From Scytalidium lignicola (lineage: Eukaryota > Ascomycota > Leotiomycetes): a stretch of DNA of 20,104 nt. Position 1 is the stretch's first letter; each line of letters opens with the position of its first letter. The DNA is taken from positions 1 through 20,104 of the forward strand of contig NCSJ02000529.1 of NCBI GenBank assembly GCA_002812745.2. Direction: 5' to 3'. A program made the translations under genes and the position numbers. The notes under the pieces are model-generated. The model saw only the letters and a program-made list of their open reading frames with translations, was not told the origin of the DNA and made no database searches. This document shows, one piece after another, positions 8,031 through 17,651 of the stretch.

Positions 8031-9385
8031 ATGGCACGTGAGTATCACGTGCACGTAACCAATATATTACTCTCAACAGTAATAGATATTATAGTAAAAT
8101 TGAAGACATGGGAGTTAAGAGAAGAGTGGAGGATTGATGACCCTTTAAATCCTGCAGGAGGTAAAAATCTATTAAAACCTACAGGATTTAAGCTCCGCCG
8201 CTGTGCGCCCTGAGCGTCGAGGGTTCCGGAGAGTGTGATGGAGGAAGATGGCGGTCTAGGAGGAAGACCGAGGAGAGAACCAAGAGCAACGTCAAAAGTT
8301 AGGGAAAACAGAGAGAACGAAGAGTTAGAAGACGGGGAATTCTTTCAGAATGCCCTGAGTGGTATAGTAAGGCAAGGCTGAGGCTAACTACCCAAAACAA
8401 TCGTGATAGCAAGCATAGTAACACCAGTTCTAGTTATTACTTTAGGAGACATTATAACATTAATAGCTAAGAAGGACAAGGAGACTTAGGCGATGGAAGT
8501 AGTAATGGAAACAATGAAAGAAATATACAAGTTGAACAAAGCTCTGAAAGTGGAGATTAGAGGGTTGAAAGAGAAATTAGAGAAAGTTAAAGTACAAATG
8601 AACAGTATCAACGGACAGTTGATAGAAACAAGAAGGCAATTAGCAAAGACTAATAACCAACTTACAAAGATGAAGATATAATTAATAGAAACTAACAACC
8701 AAATTATAAAGATGAAAACATAATTAGTAAAGATTAACAACCAAATTACAAAGACAAAAACATAATTAGTAAAGATTAACAATTAACTTACAAAAATGAA
8801 GATATAACTGACAAAGACAAATATATAACTACTAAAGATATCCTTCAGTCTGAGTATTAGTGTACAAGAAAGAATAAGCTTAATTACTAACTTGTTAACA
8901 TTGTCATATTCAATAATATTACTATAATCAGTTAACCTCTTATCATTAGTAAACTAGCCAAACATTGTAAGGCTAAAGACTAATAGGATAAAACTAATAA
9001 ATGTATAGTTAATACTATATAAGTTAACAAGGAAGATTAACTAAAGATATAACTAAGTTTTATAAGAAAGGTTATTAAAGAAGGAGTTCAGAAAACAATA
9101 AACTAGGACAACTGAAGATGTGTAGTAATAATTCAAGACATTAAAAACAAGAGAAGGGTTAAGATTACTTGTAAAGACAAGGTTAAGCTTAGAATAGTAA
9201 AGGAAGTAGTGAAGAGATTAGGAATTAAAGGATTATAAGTACTTTAAGATTAATTTTACCTAGTAAAAGTAAACAATATAAACTAGGTAATAGTAATCAA
9301 TAATAATAATAACCTGATACTTGACATAATAAAAGAGTTAAAGAGTAAGAATAGAGTTAACATTGTAAAAATTNATATAGTTAAG
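8031..9385 (+). pseudogene. LINE ORF1 (Gag-like), RIP-degraded
   Basis: One frame runs from 8031 through 8490 to the heptad region: an acidic N-terminal part (ENEELEDGEFFQNALSGIV), then AKKDKET, a stop, and AMEVVMETMKEIYKLNKALK, leading into a long coiled coil (about 8493-8846). A later frame (about 9145-9375) reads IKNKRRVKITCKDKVKLRIV and KELKSKNRVNIVKI, compatible with the RNA-binding core of LINE ORF1 proteins. Stops are nearly all TAA/TAG where Gln would fit. ORF1 proteins of this class bind element RNA and form ribonucleoprotein trimers through the coiled coil. Assignment rests on position before the endonuclease and coiled-coil architecture. Confidence 0.6.
8616..8846 (+). repeat. Eleven-unit 21-bp tandem repeat coding for coiled-coil heptads
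   Basis: Units start at 8616, 8637, 8658, 8679, 8700, 8721, 8742, 8763, 8784, 8805 and 8826. Each encodes seven residues of the pattern Q-L/I-x-K/E-x-x-N/K (for example QLAKTNN, QLTKMKI). The first codon is CAG, CAA, CAA, TAA, CAA, TAA, CAA, TAA, TAA, TAA, TAA in order, so six of eleven glutamines have become stops by one C-to-T change at CpA. The long open frame on the opposite strand here (8782-8486) is only the mirror image of the repeat. Confidence 0.92.
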
Positions 9386-9720
9386 CAAGAAAGAAGTAAG
9401 GAAAGTATATAACTTAATAATAATATATATAATAAAGTAAAAAGAGGTTAACAGATTACTATAAGAAAATTATTTTTATATAATAAGAGAGTTAACTTAT
9501 ACTTAACCTTTTAAACAAAGGGACAAAGTAGAATAATGTTATAATTGTTAAAAGTTAAGATATAAAGCTTTTAACTATAATAAGTTATAAAAATGTAAAA
9601 AGTATACTAATATAAAGCATTAATATAATGATTGTTAATCTTAAGTACTTAAGTATATATTATGTTTAAGCTTATATAAATCATATAATCTAACTTGTTG
9701 TATTCTTCATTTTTTATAAT

Positions 9721-12170
9721 ATGAATAAGATATTAAAAATACTACAACTGAACATGTAGAAATAAAGAGTAACTTAGTATAGTTTAATGAACAACAAAAG
9801 TTTACAAGACCTTAGAATTATAACAGTATTAGAATTATATGTATAAGAGACAAAAGGGAAATTAATCATTATACTGAACAGTTATAAGAATTAGACTAAA
9901 CTAATATTAATAGAGTATAATAAAAGAAGATAGAAGATTTGTAATATGTTATAAGTTAAAAGTAATATTAAATCAAAGTAAATCTTAATAAAATTACCAG
10001 ACATTATAATAACAATTATCTAATTGTAAACATACAAAGTTCTAACTGTAATAGTATACATAAAACTAGTAAACAGAGAAGTGTTAGAAGAGAGGATCAA
10101 AAAGATATAGAAGATTATTTAAACAGTATAAAGGAGAGTTAAAGAAGTGATAAAGACAATGATAATAAAGGACTTTAACAAGTATAACCAACTGTAAGAA
10201 GATAACAACATCATATTAATAAGGTAAGAGGAGGTTAACCTGATTATAGAATTAATGAATAAGTACAAGTTATAAAGTCTATTATTAAGAAGGATTAAAA
10301 CATAATAATAAGGAGATTAAGAGTTGATGATTAACTTAGTATTAGTATTTAATAAGATAATAAAGAATATAACGAAGTGTAATATATATNAAAATAAAGT
10401 ATAACTTAGATTATTAGGTTATAAAGATGATTATAAACCCGGAGACCTTAAAAACATTATAAACAAAAAGATTGTTCATAAAGAAAACATTATAAAACAA
10501 GATAAGAAGAGTTAAGGAGAAGTTATAAAATAAGTTATTATTAGATAATGTTCAACAACAAACTAACAAGCTTATAAAAGTAGTAATAAAAGCAATTTAG
10601 AGTTTGATGTTAAAAGTTAAGTTGTTATTGTATATAAAACAGTAATAAATAATTAACCTAACATAGTTAAGGAAAGTATATACTTATTAGAGGAATCAAG
10701 TTAGATTGTAAAGAAGAAGAGGAAAAGTAATCTTAAAGTTAAAAAAGCAAGTTAAAGATATTGTAAAAGAATATTATAAGATAATTAATAAGTAAAAGAA
10801 AGTACACTAAAACAGTTTTTTNAAGTAAAAGTAAGAATATATAATAAATCTTTAAGTTTTTAGATATGGAAAGTAGTATAACATTCAACAAGATCCTTTA
10901 ATTAAAGAGAACAAACAACATAATAATATAAGGTATAATAAAACAATTAAAAGAGTTATTAACTATATTCTTCTCTTTACTACTTGAGAAGATAAAGGAA
11001 GAAAGAGAAAAAGGCCAACAGATAATAGTAAAGATGTTATAATTAACAATAGAAGAAGTAAAGAGGAAAGTATTCAATATAAACTCATAGAAGGTATTAA
11101 GGGAAAACAAGGTACAAGTTATAGTATAGAAGTAAATCTAGTTAGTAATTAAGAATATTATTATATACTTGTTCTAAATATCTTTAAAAGAAGAAGAGTT
11201 GTTTAAACAATAAAGAAATGTAAAGATTATACTGTTGAAGAAGCTAGGAAAAGAAGATTATACAGTAATTAAAGTATAAAGATTAATCTTATTGTTATTA
11301 ATACTAAGAAAGATCTTAGAAGTAATAATAGTAAAAAGATTATCATATATGACAGAATACTAAGGATTATTACTAATAAATTATTTTAATATTAGAAAAC
11401 AATAGTCTATTAAACAAGTGTTAATATTATTACAAGAGTATATATATAATGTGTAGAGGAAGAAGAAAATGCTAAGTCTTATCAGCTTTAACATGAAAAG
11501 AGCTTATAATAAAGTGTATAAAGAAAGATTATTGTAAAGGCTTAAGACATATAGAATATTATAATATATAATCAATTGAATTAATGTTTTTTACTTTAAT
11601 AAAACAATAAAGATAATGATTAATAGTATAATATTAGAAACATAAGAACTATTATAAGCTAGATTATTATAAAGGTTACCTTTATCCTTAATGCTCTTCT
11701 TATTCTTCAACATTAACTTGGTATAATAGAAACTAACCTTTAAAAGAAGGTTAATAATGTTTGTAGATGATTACTTAACTTAAGTAGTAAGAGAGTTAGC
11801 AAAAGTAAATAAACTTAGAATTAAAGAGATAATTAATAAAGTTATACAATAGGAAAAGTATAATAAAGTTATATTTGAATAAGACAAAACAATATTAATT
11901 TACTTTATAAGGAATAAATTGAAAACAAGTATATAATCATATAATATAAAAGGAACAAAAGTTAAACCAAAAGAAAGTGTTAAACTGTTAAGAGTAATAC
12001 TAGACATAGAGTTATAATTTGGAGAATATATCTTAAGAATAATAATTAAAGGCTTGAAAGCAATTATAACATTATGAAGGTTATAAGCTATATTAACATT
12101 AATTGTAAGAAAGTTATTTACAATAATTATAACACTTATGATTGACTATATATTAATAATGTAAATATAC
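9721..12170 (+). pseudogene. LINE ORF2: AP-endonuclease and reverse transcriptase, RIP-degraded
   Basis: From the ATG at 9721 the frame reads ILKILQLNM, stop, K, stop, RVT, then MNNKSLQDLRIITVLELYV, the N-terminal strand and E-P-Y motif region of LINE endonucleases (E-L-Y here, Pro to Leu). At about 10159-10200 MIIKDFNKYNQL corresponds to the GDFNxHxxxW motif with Gly changed to Lys. The RT palm is clear at about 11670-11800: RLPLSLMLFLFFN (PQGSPLSP-type motif) and FVDD at 11760-11771, the catalytic pair. Downstream, NIKGTKVKPKESVKLLRVIL and VRKLFTIIITLMIDYILIM match the thumb/connection region of fungal Tad1-like RTs. Dozens of in-frame stops mean no product. The protein would nick target DNA and prime reverse transcription there. 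Confidence 0.82.
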
Positions 12171-12182
12171 TAGTATACTAGT

Positions 12183-12449
12183 TGTCAAAGGTATCCGTAC
12201 ATAGAGTGAAGAGAGACCAGGAGGCTGAAACATAATAGGAGACTAGCAGTAAGATAGCAATTGGTTAGGTGTAAATTCACTTTAAAACTCAGTGCTCTTC
12301 TAAAATTACAAGATTGATCTCTGACTCTTGTTAAAAAGAAGGGGAAACCTCCTTCTTTATAGATAGGAGTTAGCAGCTAAAGAGCAGTTAAGACTCAGAC
12401 TACTATCCTTTTCCCCCTTTCATGTGATTAATACACTAAGGCCTTGACA
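12183..12449 (-). repeat. 3' LTR of the minus-strand Ty3/gypsy element
   Basis: A 267-bp block begins TGTCAAAGG and ends CCTTGACA, giving the TG...CA ends and short inverted termini of LTRs. Read on the minus strand it is preceded by a 13-nt polypurine run (12465-12453), exactly where second-strand synthesis would start. Its base composition is less AT-rich than both flanks. On the minus strand a TATAAAG at about 12361-12355 leads into an AAAGAAGG/CCTTCTTT stem (12335-12358). The 5' partner LTR is not in the window, so the boundaries cannot be confirmed by pairwise comparison. Confidence 0.72.
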
Positions 12450-12452
12450 ATA

Positions 12453-12465
12453 TCTCCTCCCTTCT
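12453..12465 (-). other. Polypurine tract
   Basis: On the minus strand AGAAGGGAGGAGA lies three bases before the LTR terminus (TGTCAAGG). This is the RNase H-resistant primer site used for plus-strand DNA synthesis of LTR retrotransposons, and it fixes the element's orientation. Confidence 0.7.
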
Positions 12466-12469
12466 AAGC

Positions 12470-13781
12470 TCTTGTCCTCAGAAGTTACAATTGTACTACT
12501 TATTAAGATGTAATGATAAAATGTAATATTCTCCTATTTTACAATTAAACTCTAGACAAAGAGTATTAAACTTAGTACTCCTAGCCTTAACACCTTAGTA
12601 TATTTGTTATTTTAGCAAACACAAGATATCTCTTAATATCAACCTTATAATAAAGTTCTAGTAAATCTTTTATTAAGCTTTAGAAATCTTTCTTTATTCT
12701 TTTAATTTAATGTTATAAGTTATAATAAGGCTAAGAGTTGAATATCTTACTCTTATTATAAACTTCCTTTTTAGACTATAACTTGCTTATAACTAAGTAA
12801 CTATAAACAATCATTAAGCTTTATAATAAGGATATTATTACTCTTACTCTTTTAATACAACTTCATTATGCTAAATATATCTATTAAGAAAAGCTTTAAT
12901 AACAATATTCTCTAAGCTTTAGACTATTACATATATTTATTTAAGTAAGTGTTCTCTCCTTTGATTTTACTTCTTTTTCCAAGTATTAACTAACAATCAT
13001 TAATACTACCTTTCTTTTTAAAGAACTTTACTATATTCTTATAACTTTTTATTAGTATAACTCTTATTAGGTTATAACTTTCTTATTATTCTTCCTTCTA
13101 TTATACTTCCTCTTCTTTTACCTTTGTTTATTAAAATTCTTTAAGTAGAATTATCTCTTGTTAAGTTATAACTTACTCTTTATTATACTTCTTCTTGATC
13201 TTCTAATTTAGCTTGTTTTTCTACCTTCACCTTTATTCAGTTATCACTTCTTTTCTCTAGGAATCATACAGTAGAATTATCTCTTGTTAAGTTATAACTT
13301 GCTTTTTATTATACTCTTTCTTGATTCTCTAATTCAGCTTACCTTGTACCTTTTACTTAACTCTAGGATATTTCTTCNTTTTTTCTCATACTCTTGTTTA
13401 ACTTTAGTTATAATACTTCTTAACCTCTTGTTAAGCTTTTGTAATAACACTAATAAACACTGAACCTCTTGTTCTTACTGATAAAGAAGTACTATGTTAA
13501 TGATGTCTTTATAACTTGTTTAAGTAAAAAGCTAGTATTCTACAACAGTATGTAGATGATACTAGTAAGTCATGATTATTACTGTGTAACTGCTTTATTA
13601 CTATTGTTATACAACTACTTAGCTAATGTTCTATAAGCTAGTCTTCAAAATGTTCATACTACAAGCAGAACAATAAGGCTTGTCTTCTGGTAAGTATATC
13701 CCTCCTTCTTTGTTTGCTCTTGTGAACTGATAACTAGTCACTTGCTAACCTCCTGCTAGCCAACTGGTTTGTTAAAGGCAT
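12470..13781 (-). pseudogene. Extra degenerate ORF between chromodomain and 3' LTR
   Basis: From an ATG at 13781 the minus strand reads MPLTNQLASRRLASD; after a frame change it reads LPEDKPYCSACSMNILKTSL with a Cys-x-x-Cys pair at 13672-13661. Further on come long Lys/Glu/Gln-rich, coiled-coil-like stretches (QKLNKRLRSIITKVKQEYEK, then AELENQERV and KASYNLTRDNST). The last part reads LLELYYKVDIKRYLVFAKI and runs to the polypurine tract. Stops are mostly where Gln would fit, as with RIP. I do not recognise a family; the CxxC pair suggests a small zinc-binding N-terminus. It sits in the position where some LTR elements carry an additional 3' ORF, but it could instead be a separate insertion or a captured host gene. 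Confidence 0.45.
13145..13350 (-). repeat. Direct repeat pair of about 80 bp, 126 bp apart
   Basis: The segments 13145-13225 and 13271-13350 are clearly similar; both begin GTAGAATTATCTCTTG and end in ...TTAGCTTG/...TCAGCTTAC plus TACC. The spacing of 126 bp is 42 codons, so on the minus strand both read the same protein module (ASYNLTRDNST / VSYNLTRDNST) in one frame. Weaker similarity to neighbouring stretches near 13060 and 13390 suggests further eroded copies. Confidence 0.75.
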
Positions 13782-14559
13782 GAAGTAAAGTACTCTATAC
13801 TACTATTATCATATATAATAGTATTCTTAACATAAGTTTTAATATAATAGTTATTATTAGTATTAAGCTTTTGTTAACCTAGTACTAAGATAATATTAAG
13901 GTAGTATAAATAACTGTTTTGAAAAGCCTTTAATTCATTAAGAACTCCAAAAGTATACCTTCTTTATGTCTTTAAGAACTTAAGCAAGAAAAGTTAATTA
14001 AGCAAAAAGAGAGAAGTATCCTAATATTAAAGTCATTAAGTTATTCATTAAAGAAAATGTTTAAAGATATAGTAAGTCTCTTTAAAGAAGTAGAAGGTCT
14101 TTATATAAATTATAATAAAATAATAAGTTATCTATATAATTATTATTAAGTAAATGTTAATCAAAGGATAATATCTTAAGATAAAAGAACCTTCTGATAA
14201 TAAAGGTAATGATAAAGATAATAATGATAATAACAAGATATAACTCTTGCTCTTCTCTTACTCATCCCTTGTAAGGTTAAAGCTTAAGCATTTAATTTCT
14301 CTTTCTACTTACCTTGTAAGGCTGAAGCTAGTCTTTTACTTAGTTAGTATTAAGTTAATGTTAAATTCTCAACTAAGTATATTTTAAATGAATTCAGACT
14401 ATTGTTTTACAATGTTTTCNTTTTTTATAATTATGTTTTATATTATACTTTATGAAAAATTACCTGAAGTACATTAATTACCTTTATTATAAGGTAGTTG
14501 TTAACCNTTTTAAGTCTTCCTTATTTTCTCTTAACTTTAAGGTTACTTGAATTTAAGTT
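13782..14559. other. Unassigned part of the minus-strand element
   Basis: Very AT-rich with no recognisable domain between the chromodomain and the extra ORF. Two related 20-bp stretches (CCCTTGTAAGGTTAAAGCTT at about 14266 and ACCTTGTAAGGCTGAAGCTA at about 14311) look like a short direct repeat. Ns at 14420 and 14507 sit beside T runs. Confidence 0.4.
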
Positions 14560-15960
14560 ATGTTTCTTATTATACTCTTCTAGCATTTTACTATCATTAA
14601 TATTTTCTTGTAACTCTTAAGAATCTTCCTTATTAATGTATTCTTTTTAACTAATAAAATATTTGAAAATTCTTCTTTATTATTTATAGTCTAAGATTAC
14701 TTCTACTTTATATTCATTGTCTAGGTTAATAGTACTTACCTTCTTTAGTTTTAAGTTGTTATTCTCTTACTTCTTGTATAACTTAAGGATAAAGATAAAG
14801 AAAATAAGGTGAATATAAATTTACTTTAACATATCTAACTTATAAGCAAGGCTATAATCTCTTATTAACTTTGTTATTTTCCAAGGCTTTAAATATTTGT
14901 CAATGAACTTATAACAAGGTTATTATTACTTAATATAAGTAATAAAGACTAATACTTAATCTTTAAGGTTAAAAGACTTCAACACTCAACATTAGTTATA
15001 CTATTTCTTATAAAGTTTCTGAATATATTGAAGTAAACTTGTGATCTTACTATAACTCTCTTATAACTCTTTAACTCTTTTAATTGTTATTAATACCTTA
15101 AAAGAAAGCTCTTCATTAGTTAACTTTAACTTTGTTAGTCCTTATAGTTTGTATCTTATAAAGGCTTTTGCAAAAGACGTTTGTATAATGAAATACTATA
15201 AGGTATTATAAACATACTCTGTTAAGTACAGCTTAATTGCCTAATCATCCTAAGTAAAGGAGTAATAAACTTATAAGTAATATTCTAAGTTCTAATTTTA
15301 ACATTCAGTTTAACTATTAATCTAAGGATATTATACAATACTTATTTACTTTTTTACTACTAAGTAATAATAAAAGAACACTTAGAACTTACTCTTGAAT
15401 TAAGTATCTTGATCAGATATTATACCCTTAAATAAACTAAATAGTCAGATAATATAATATAATAATAACTTAACAACTCTATCAACATTAATATACTTGG
15501 TAATAAGGATATAAATCAAGTATTTAGTAAACTTGTAAATTACTACTAAAATAGTATTATATTCTTTACCTTTAAAAGAAGTAAAAAATGATAATTTAAT
15601 GATGAAATCCATTAAGATTTCTTTAAAAGGTTTAATTAATATCAACAAAAGTATTAACTTGTTATAAGGTAGATAATATCTTAACTTAATTCTTTAACAA
15701 ATAGTACAAATAAAGATATACTTCTTGATGTCTTTTTACAAACTATTCTAATAATAACAATTAGTTAGTTATTTTAAAACTTTAATAATACTTAAATGTT
15801 TACTAGTAAAAACATTATAAAAAGCATTTAACAGTTTAATCTTTAATAAGTAGTTATCAAGGATGTAAACATATCCTTAATATCTTAAAAGCTTATTATC
15901 TTCTAATACTTAAAGATTATACCTTAAGACTTGTTACAAGTTTAACCAAACAAGTTAATT
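14560..15960 (-). pseudogene. Ty3/gypsy integrase with C-terminal chromodomain, RIP-degraded
   Basis: On the minus strand, GYVYILDNYLLKIKLLNAFY and TSKHLSIIKVLK lead to CTIC (15708-15697) followed by a stop and RIKLRYYLPYNKL; this is the HHCC zinc finger and its junction to the core. Then KPFKEILMDFI and KGKEYNTILVVIYKFTKYLI (15648-15445) match the integrase core around the first catalytic Asp. Further down come LTEYVYNTL, VLVFITYIK and YKFIDKYLKPWKITKLI, the usual C-terminal region. Near 14721-14560, DNEYKVEVILDYK and ELQENINDSKMLEEYNKKH match a chromodomain (family pattern WEPEENLxNAxxLLxEY). In living relatives the chromodomain binds histone marks and steers integration into heterochromatin. 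Many stops; no product expected. Confidence 0.85.
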
Positions 15961-16023
15961 AGTATAAGCCTAAGGCTTGGTACACAGCAAGTATACATAA
16001 AGAACCTAACAATTAAGAGGTTA

Positions 16024-16286
16024 TGTGATTAGGATCAATAGATCAGAGTGATCCAGTGATCTAAGGACTTGGATTAAGGGATCATGATAATCTAATAATC
16101 CTGTTGTATTTCATTATCTATATAAGTATACTGTAAGAACATGAGAGTAAGCTTCTCATGTTCAACCTAAATACATTACTAAATCTTACTCTTAACTTAA
16201 TTGCTTGTGTTATACATTTCCGTTGTCCTTGAACATTTATCTTATTCTTGGCTATTCATAGACTTGGATAGCATAGTTTTGTAACA
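16024..16286 (+). repeat. Probable 5' LTR of the plus-strand Ty3/gypsy element
   Basis: A 263-bp block runs from TGTGATTAGG to TTTTGTAACA (TG...CA ends, near-inverted TGTGA/TAACA). It lies directly before gag and contains a TATA-like CTATATAAG at 16118-16126, typical of the U3/R boundary. Its left half has several GATC clusters. The matching 3' LTR is beyond the window, so the ends are a best guess. No clear tRNA primer-binding site was recognised after it. Confidence 0.55.
16137..16163 (+). repeat. Perfect 10-bp hairpin downstream of the LTR TATA box
   Basis: GAACATGAGA (16137-16146), a 7-nt loop, and TCTCATGTTC (16154-16163). It starts about 11 bases after the TATA-like motif, so it would lie at or near the 5' end of the transcript. 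Confidence 0.8.
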
Positions 16287-16307
16287 TTTTGAACATTACT
16301 TATCTTG

Positions 16308-17651
16308 ATGAATTAAGATTTGAAAACAGATACATTAATAGACAATAATAACGAATAATAACTTGAAGAAGGTTTTGATGAAAGCTTTGAGGAGGAATCT
16401 GAAGAGGGATCTGAAGAAGTATCTGAGGAAAGTTCAGAAGATAATTCTGAGAAAGACCAAGATGAGGATTAAACTATTAAAGGAATTAACATTTAGGAAG
16501 GAGTATTAGGGGAAGTTGTTATGTTATTAAAGCAACTTATTAGGTTAACAGAAGGATTAACTGTTAGAGAATTATTAAGAGTTGTAAAGAAGAAGTTAGT
16601 ACCTTTATTACTTAAACTTAACCTAGAACTAGTTCAAGTATTAAAAGCTTTAAGTCTAGACCTTAATCTAGACTTTGAATCAGAGGACAATGTTGAACAA
16701 GTTTTAATGATGACATTTAAAGAAGTCAAAATCGTTAGACTAGACTTGTTTTATGAGGATAGAAAGAAACTGAAGGTATACCTTGTTTAAACAAGAACTT
16801 ACTTAGTCTTGAATGATTTCTTATTGCTTGAGGACATATATAAAGTCTTATGGGCATCTATGTACTTAAGGGGAGTAGTTGAAACTTGGTTTTAACTTTT
16901 TAAAGACAAGTAGTTTGTGACAAACGAAAGTATGACAAACAAGGGAATAATTAGAATCATAACAAGTTAGGAAAATTACATAGGAGAACTCAAACGCTTG
17001 TATGGAGATGTTGATAAGAAAAGGAATGCTAAGAGATGTTTAGCTTATCTTAGACAAACTAAGAGCCTTAGCAAGTATGTAATATTCTATTGTTAATATG
17101 CAATAGTAGTCAACTAGGGAAAGGAAGCTTATATATACCAGTATAAGACTGGATTGAAGGACTCTATCAAAGAAGAATTGTACCAACAACCTGTGGTTAT
17201 TACATTTAACACTCTTATTAACTTATCTATCAAGATCAGGAATGAACAGTATAAAATGATCTTGGACAAGAAAAGTAGATCTTACTTCAACAGAAGAAAG
17301 ACTAACAACNAAAAAAGATTAAGAAGACTTTATAAAGTTAGATGTTATAAGGAAAGGAAAAATCTTTAAAAGGAAAGGAAAGAAGTATTTTAAAGGAAAA
17401 AGCAAGAAAGGGAATTCCTTTGGAATCTCCCCTGAAGAACTTGATAAAAGAAGAAAAAACAAGTTATGCTTTAAGTATAGAATGTTTGGACATATAGTAA
17501 ATACATATAAGAAGGATAACAAGGTAAGTGTGTTGGTTAAAGTTGGAGTTATGCAAATTCTAAGAATTATAAATATCTTGTCAGAATCATCAGAAGAAGA
17601 AAGCTTAGATGAAGAGAAGAACTCCTTAGAAGAAGAGGAGGAATAATAAGA
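16308..17651 (+). pseudogene. Gag of the plus-strand gypsy element, RIP-degraded
   Basis: From ATG 16308 the frame reads an acidic Glu/Ser-rich N-terminus (FDESFEEESEEGSEEVSEES, 16374 on). The capsid-like core follows at about 16710-17240: KLKVYLV, then ASMYLRGVVETW, ELKRLYGDVDKKRNAKRCLA and TGLKDSIKEELYQQPV. This is the gag pattern of fungal Ty3/gypsy elements. A frameshift, perhaps at the N/A-run at 17310, moves the rest into the next frame, where EELDKRRKNKLCFKYRMFGH (from about 17434) gives the nucleocapsid zinc knuckle. Its CCHC pattern has become C-Y-H-Y. Gag would form the virus-like particle and package the RNA. Confidence 0.8.

Larger units (their letters stand above)
8031..12182 (+). 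mobile_element. Degenerate Tad1/I-like LINE retrotransposon
   Basis: A non-LTR element with ORF1 (about 8031-9385) and ORF2 (about 9721-12170) in order, both full of TAA/TAG codons. ORF1 has a coiled-coil; ORF2 has an AP-endonuclease followed by a reverse transcriptase. The 5' boundary is uncertain: the reading frame of ORF1 is traceable back to 8031, while the CG-rich block at about 8195-8230 could be the true 5' end. The first about 450 bases keep normal base composition; the rest is strongly AT-biased, as expected of RIP. The element stops in the post-RT region exactly where an LTR begins (12183). The RNase H domain, 3' UTR and A-tail are absent from the window. Confidence 0.8.
12183..15965 (-). 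mobile_element. Truncated Ty3/gypsy chromovirus-type retrotransposon
   Basis: Read from right to left the element contains an integrase HHCC zinc-binding region, integrase core and C-terminal region, a chromodomain, about 0.8 kb of unassigned sequence, an extra degenerate ORF, a polypurine tract and a 3' LTR. Gag, protease, reverse transcriptase, RNase H and 5' LTR are missing: the integrase region breaks off near 15965, close to where the plus-strand gypsy element starts. The 3' LTR adjoins LINE sequence directly, so it probably inserted into the LINE. All reading frames carry many stops. Confidence 0.72.

Noticed and set aside
8486..8782. 98-codon minus-strand frame of membrane-like repeats (LLIFTNYVF)
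   Set aside because: It is the antisense of the 21-bp heptad repeat of LINE ORF1; CAA/TAA on the plus strand gives TTG/TTA (Leu) on the minus strand, which keeps it open artificially.
10898..11110. Minus-strand Phe/Ser-rich frame
   Set aside because: Antisense of the LINE ORF2 region in A/G-rich sequence; no start context or family features.
13145..13350. CRISPR-like array
   Set aside because: Two long, diverged copies in coding phase; no short identical repeats with unique spacers, and the context is a fungal retrotransposon.
17319..17522. Minus-strand Leu/Phe/Ser-rich frame
   Set aside because: Antisense of the Lys-rich gag and zinc-knuckle region of the plus-strand gypsy element.
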